NCBI RefSeq assembly: GCF_043497005.1
Contig: NZ_JBIEKE010000001.1
Location: forward strand, 1,054,001-1,118,000
DNA from: Halobacillus_A sp043497005
GTDB lineage: Bacteria > Bacillota > Bacilli > Bacillales > Halobacillaceae
Reading direction: 5' to 3'
Length of the DNA: 64,000 nucleotides
This document shows positions 60,441 through 64,000 of this stretch, piece after piece. Each line of letters starts with the position of its first letter. Position 1 is the first letter of the stretch. The translations under genes and the position numbers were made by a program. The notes below the pieces were generated by a model. The model did no database searches. It was not told where the DNA came from and saw only the letters and a list, made by a program, of their open reading frames with translations.

Positions 60441-61601
60441 ATGACCGTACAATTAAAAGCAGACAAATTAAATGAATTAGTAAACAAAGAACTAAAAGGA
60501 GCCGATCGTAAAGAGGCCCTTTCTCGAGCAGCATCACTACCCAGTCTCACAATCTCCGCATGGACGATTTCGGATCTTGAGCTCATAGGAATTGGAGGAT
60601 TCAGCCCGCTGGAAGGTTTCATGAGACAAGCTGATTACGAAAACGTTGTGAACGAACTGCGCTTAAGCGATGGTACCGTTTGGAGTATTCCCATTACGCT
60701 GCCGGTTACTGAAAAGCATGCAGAAGAAATCACAGTCGGTGAAGAGATAGCACTGAAAGGAGAAGACGGAGTCACATACGGTACGATTCAAGTTGAAGAG
60801 AAGTATACTTACGATAAACAATTAGAAGCGGAAAATGTATACGGCACTTCAGAAGAAGCCCATCCTGGTGTGAAAAAAGTGTACGAAAAAGGAAACGTTT
60901 ACCTTGGCGGTCCAATTAATCTATTAAATCGACCGGATCATGGCCGATTTGAAGACTATTACCTAGATCCAGCGGAAACACGTCAGCTATTCAAAGACCT
61001 TGGCTGGAAAACTATTGTAGGCTTTCAGACGCGAAATCCGGTACACCGTGCGCACGAACACATCCAAAAAACAGCGCTTGAAGCAGTAGACGGTCTTTTA
61101 TTAAATCCATTAGTAGGGGAAACAAAGTCAGATGACATCCCAGCAGATGTTCGAATGGAAAGCTACGAAACCATTCTCAAAAACTATTACGTCGAAGATC
61201 GCGTACGGCTGGTTATTTATCCTGCGGCTATGCGCTACGCTGGGCCTCGGGAAGCGATTTTACATGCTATTGTACGCCGCAATTATGGCTGCACTCACTT
61301 TATTGTAGGCCGTGATCATGCAGGAGTAGGCGATTATTACGGAACGTACGATGCTCAAGATTTGATCGCTGAATACGAAGATGAACTAGGTATCAACATT
61401 TTCAAGTTCGAACATGCTTTTTACTGTGAGGTTTGTGAGAACATGGCTTCCGCTAAAACATGCCCTCACGATAAAAAACACCATGTGCATTTAAGTGGGA
61501 CAAAGGTACGCGAACTGCTGCGTAATGGAGAACGTCCGCCAAAAGAATTCTCTCGTCCTGAAGTTGCAGATGTTCTTATTAAAGGAATGAAGCAAACGTA
61601 A
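60441..61601 (+). CDS. sat: Sulfate adenylyltransferase (ATP sulfurylase)
   Basis: 386 residues, typical of the monofunctional Bacillus enzyme. GGFSPLEGFM, the ATP/sulfate motif FQTRNPVHRAHEHIQK, GRDHAGVGDYYGTYD, and the Cys-rich CEVCENMASAKTCPHDKKHH zinc-like insert are present. Forms adenosine 5'-phosphosulfate from ATP and sulfate in the cytoplasm. cysC and cysH, usual partners, are not next to it. ATG follows GGAGGTAGACA. Confidence 0.94.
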   Translation: MTVQLKADKLNELVNKELKGADRKEALSRAASLPSLTISAWTISDLELIGIGGFSPLEGFMRQADYENVVNELRLSDGTVWSIPITLPVTEKHAEEITVGEEIALKGEDGVTYGTIQVEEKYTYDKQLEAENVYGTSEEAHPGVKKVYEKGNVYLGGPINLLNRPDHGRFEDYYLDPAETRQLFKDLGWKTIVGFQTRNPVHRAHEHIQKTALEAVDGLLLNPLVGETKSDDIPADVRMESYETILKNYYVEDRVRLVIYPAAMRYAGPREAILHAIVRRNYGCTHFIVGRDHAGVGDYYGTYDAQDLIAEYEDELGINIFKFEHAFYCEVCENMASAKTCPHDKKHHVHLSGTKVRELLRNGERPPKEFSRPEVADVLIKGMKQT

Positions 61602-61709
61602 GCGGTATGATTCAAAAGTGATAAAGGCAGACTTTCAAAAAACAAGCTGAGTTATTGCAGGTACACAAATTTTGTCGAATTGACTTCTAAAAAAATCATA
61701 CCTATATTT

Positions 61710-61737
61710 AAATCGCCAGCTCCCGGCTGGCGATTTT
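61710..61737 (+). terminator. Rho-independent terminator after sat
   Basis: AAATCGCCAGC (61710-61720) pairs with GCTGGCGATTT (61726-61736), 5-nt loop, short T-run. Upstream, 61654-61664 (ATTGCAGGTAC) is a decayed single copy of the window repeat. Confidence 0.82.
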
Positions 61738-61759
61738 CCTAATCAGAGGAGGAAGTATA

Positions 61760-62530
61760 ATGAAAGAGATAATCCAAGCCGCTTTATCAGCCGGTAAAGA
61801 AATTATGAAAATTTACGAAACGGATTTTGATATTGAATACAAAGAAGATGAATCACCGTTAACGACAGCAGACCAGCGATCGCACGAAATCATTAAGACT
61901 TCCCTTCGTACACATTATCCTAATATTCCGGTGCTTAGCGAAGAAGGTAGCCAGATCACATATGATCAGCGAAAAGAGTGGAAACAATTTTGGCTCGTTG
62001 ACCCAATTGATGGCACAAAAGAATTCATCAAAAAGAATGGTGAATTCACAGTGAATATAGCAAGGATCCGTGACGGAAAGCCTGTCCAAGGTGTCGTCTA
62101 CGCCCCTGCTCTCGATACATTATACGTCGCGGATGAAGACAAAGGAGCTTACAAAGTGGAAGGGGTATTATCTCGTAAAAAGGTTGTCGCAAAAGCGCTG
62201 CCTATTGAAAAGAGTGATAATGGAACAGTAAAAGTTGTCGCGAGCCGTTCGCACATGTCTGAAGAAACGAAAGCTTTTATTGAAGAGTTAGAATTGCGAT
62301 ACGAAAACGTAGAAACTCTCTCAGCGGGAAGTTCACTCAAGCTATGCCTTGTCGCTGAAGGAAAAGCCGACTATTACCCTCGTTACGCGCCGACTATGGA
62401 ATGGGATACAGGAGCTGGGCAAGCTATAGTCGAGCTGTCAGGTGGAAAAGTAGAAGTAGCGAATGACCAAAAACCCCTCGAATATAACAAAGAAAACCTC
62501 CGCAACCCATGGTTTTTAGCGTATAGATAG
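61760..62530 (+). CDS. cysQ: 3'(2'),5'-bisphosphate nucleotidase (CysQ)
   Basis: 256 residues of the inositol-monophosphatase-like fold. Metal motifs LSEEGSQ, DPIDGTKEFI and WDTGAGQAIVE are all present; GTKEFIKKNGEFTVNIA is typical of CysQ. It hydrolyses PAP to AMP, clearing the by-product of sulfate assimilation and sulfotransfer, which fits its place after sat. A terminator separates the two, so cysQ needs its own promoter or read-through. Confidence 0.9.
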   Translation: MKEIIQAALSAGKEIMKIYETDFDIEYKEDESPLTTADQRSHEIIKTSLRTHYPNIPVLSEEGSQITYDQRKEWKQFWLVDPIDGTKEFIKKNGEFTVNIARIRDGKPVQGVVYAPALDTLYVADEDKGAYKVEGVLSRKKVVAKALPIEKSDNGTVKVVASRSHMSEETKAFIEELELRYENVETLSAGSSLKLCLVAEGKADYYPRYAPTMEWDTGAGQAIVELSGGKVEVANDQKPLEYNKENLRNPWFLAYR

Positions 62531-62547
62531 AAGAAATGAGAAAGAAC

Positions 62548-62616
62548 GGTACCAGGTACGCAAATGAGAGAAGTCGGTACCAGGTACACAAAGAAAGAGA
62601 GGGTGTACCTGGTACC
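62548..62616. repeat. GTACCWGGTAC array, 3 copies
   Basis: Cores at 62549 (A), 62577 (A) and 62605 (T), spaced 28 and 28 bp, 18 bp after the cysQ stop. Confidence 0.92.
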
Positions 62617-62745
62617 AAATCCTTTCTCACACTACTATTCGCTCATATAATTGATAAATTTCACCATATATTTTTGTTAGAAGCGTCTTCCATCGCATCA
62701 TTCAGACTATTTTATAAAAGTCTCATACCTCTTTATTGATTATGC

Positions 62746-62774
62746 TTTACACTGGCTGTGTAGGCATTTTTAAT
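62746..62774 (+). promoter_or_regulatory. Possible sigma-A promoter of the lamin-tail/PLD gene
   Basis: TTTACA (62746-62751), 17-bp spacer, TTTAAT (62769-62774), 22 nt before the start codon. Both boxes are imperfect. Confidence 0.4.
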
Positions 62775-62796
62775 TTTATTAAAGGGAGCGGATAAA

Positions 62797-64000
62797 GTGG
62801 GGGAATGGAGAGTATTTGCTAGAGTGATGGTTGTTGTGTTGATGCTCGGTATTTCTTTAGGATATGAAGATCAAGAAGTTTCGGCAGCTTCTAGTGGAGA
62901 CGTTGTCGTAAATGAAGTGGCATGGATGGGAACGACCGAGAGTTTCAACGATGAATGGATTGAATTACATAATACAACGGATGAATCGATCGACTTATCC
63001 AGTTGGACTTTATCAGCTGTGGACGGTACGCCGTATATCAGTTTATCAGGGTCTATTCCTGCTGACGGGTATTATTTGTTAGAGCGGACAGATAATTCCT
63101 CAGTAACAGAAGTATCAGCTGATCAAATTTATTCTGGTGCTTTATCTAACAGCGATGAAGCCCTTGAGCTCCGAGATGGATCAGAAAATGTGGTTGATAC
63201 TGTAGATGATTGGCACGCGGGTGATAATGATAAAAAGGCTGCAATGGAACGGATGAATCCTGAAATAAGCGGTACTAATTCGACAAATTGGGCAGATGCC
63301 ACTGTTGCATATAATGGAGGCTACGGCACTCCGAAAGAAGAGAATTCCAGTAACGAGACTGATGGCAAGTGTGAAGAAGATATCTCTAATGTCTCTGAAG
63401 AAGAAGGCGCCATCAATGTTTATTTTAATAAGTGTGTTGATCACAAATATGCGGTCGATGGAAATGAAGCGAATGAAGGTGTCAATTTAGAAGATCGCTT
63501 GATTGAGCGTCTGGAACAGGCAGAGGAGCGTATCGATTTTGCTACATATGAACTTAATCTTCCCCGTATTGCTGATGCGTTAATTGCTAAGGCAGCTGAT
63601 GGGGTAGAAGTACGAATGATTGCTGATGCGAAGGATGCTGATGACCCTCATTATGAAGAGCGTTATGAAACGATGAGATTGTATATAGAAAAAATCAAGC
63701 GCGGGGCTGATGGGGAAATCGGAACAGCTGATGATGTAGAAATCTTATCAGACTCCCCAATGATGGCAGTTGAAGACGCTGAGACTCGATCAGAGGTCGG
63801 TTTACCTGAAGATGTATCTGATATTAACGAGGTAACCGTTGAAGTTGGAAATGGAGAAGAAACAGGCCGTCTTTTTGTAGAAGGAGAACAGAAAGACGAA
63901 GAAGGAACGTATTACTCGCCGGGAAATCAAATGCATAACAAGTTTGCGATTGTCGATGAGCACTGGGTATTTACAGGAAGCTGGAATTTTACAGTAACAG
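62797..64000 (+). CDS. Exported lamin-tail domain / phospholipase D-like protein (3' end outside the window)
   Basis: GTG start behind AAAGGGAGCGG; 401 codons are visible and the frame is open at the window edge. A signal peptide (VMVVVLMLGISLG, cut near VSAAS) is followed by a lamin-tail domain at about 30-165 (VVVNEVAWMGT, DEWIELHNTTDESIDLSSWTL), an acidic linker, then a PLD domain from about 215 (LEQAEERIDFATYELNLPRIADAL) with the HxK motif as MHNKFAIVDEHWVFTGSWNF. The second HKD is beyond the window. Likely an extracellular nuclease or phospholipase; the fusion resembles secreted DNases of Bacillaceae. Confidence 0.82.
   Translation, partial: MGEWRVFARVMVVVLMLGISLGYEDQEVSAASSGDVVVNEVAWMGTTESFNDEWIELHNTTDESIDLSSWTLSAVDGTPYISLSGSIPADGYYLLERTDNSSVTEVSADQIYSGALSNSDEALELRDGSENVVDTVDDWHAGDNDKKAAMERMNPEISGTNSTNWADATVAYNGGYGTPKEENSSNETDGKCEEDISNVSEEEGAINVYFNKCVDHKYAVDGNEANEGVNLEDRLIERLEQAEERIDFATYELNLPRIADALIAKAADGVEVRMIADAKDADDPHYEERYETMRLYIEKIKRGADGEIGTADDVEILSDSPMMAVEDAETRSEVGLPEDVSDINEVTVEVGNGEETGRLFVEGEQKDEEGTYYSPGNQMHNKFAIVDEHWVFTGSWNFTVT

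Noticed and set aside
63181..63490. Two short frames near the window end
   Set aside because: Both overlap the lamin-tail/PLD gene, whose own frame is open from 62797 to the window edge with recognisable domains.

Overview
The window looks like chromosomal DNA of a low- to mid-GC Gram-positive of the Bacillaceae, probably a moderately halophilic genus close to Halobacillus, Thalassobacillus or Virgibacillus. The reasons are strong AGGAGG-type ribosome sites, frequent GTG/TTG starts, CcpA-type cre sites, U-tailed terminators, and very acidic lipoproteins. The genus call is inference. No rRNA, tRNA, phage or insertion-sequence gene was seen. Almost every gene is on the + strand; the clear exceptions are a LacI regulator and a small DUF3892 gene.

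Layout. (1) 170-6894: dTDP-sugar operon (rmlA, rmlB, wecD-like and wecE-like genes, which together would give dTDP-Fuc4NAc), with a polyprenyl-phosphate glycosyltransferase, a small DMT membrane protein and a large GT-C-like membrane protein. It reads as a surface-polymer glycosylation system. (2) 7211-13456: YhdT/PanF-type Na+ symporter, M20 deacylase, tartrate/D-malate dehydrogenase-like enzyme, SDR and aldehyde dehydrogenase; the substrate is unknown. (3) 13658-23155: cell-wall recycling operon with an RpiR/MurR regulator, serine hydrolase, Opp-type importer, anmK and a frame-disrupted murQ. (4) 23608-31488: metallo-hydrolase, acetoin-dehydrogenase-like E1/E2 genes, SDR, AcoR-like sigma-54 activator and alcohol dehydrogenase, behind a sigma-54 promoter. 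(5) 31691-39356: a second sigma-54 activator followed by a sigma-54 promoter and acyl-CoA ligase, SDR, AtoE transporter, phosphotransferase and acyl-CoA dehydrogenase. This gene content parallels the levulinate/4-hydroxyacid (lva) pathway of Pseudomonas. (6) 39543-47816: LacI, GH130 phosphorylase, DUF1861 protein, sugar ABC importer, sugar isomerase and Gfo/Idh oxidoreductase. (7) 48389-53830: CitA/CitB-type two-component system and TctCBA tricarboxylate transporter. (8) 54054-54481: a split vanZ-like gene. (9) 54810-60279: TRAP transporter, a decayed AEC transporter, hydroxyacid dehydrogenase, an HPr-like protein without the active histidine, and a KduD-like SDR. (10) 60441-62530: sat and cysQ. 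(11) 62797 to the end: an exported lamin-tail/phospholipase D protein cut by the window edge.

The most unusual signal is not a gene. A quasi-palindromic 11-mer, GTACCWGGTAC, lies in intergenic gaps in small arrays of two to four copies. In every array neighbouring copies are exactly 28 bp apart, start to start, while the sequence between them is not conserved. I count 24 copies (one degenerate) at eight intergenic sites, plus weaker remnants. Opposed copies can form 14-bp hairpins, but same-orientation copies keep the same 28-bp phase, so hairpin formation alone does not explain it.

Overall the region is a catabolic and transport island set. Each operon has its own regulator and promoter type (sigma-A with LacI or RpiR, sigma-54 with dedicated activators, or cre sites for CcpA). 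Frame damage in murQ, vanZ and the AEC gene indicates either decay or assembly indels.
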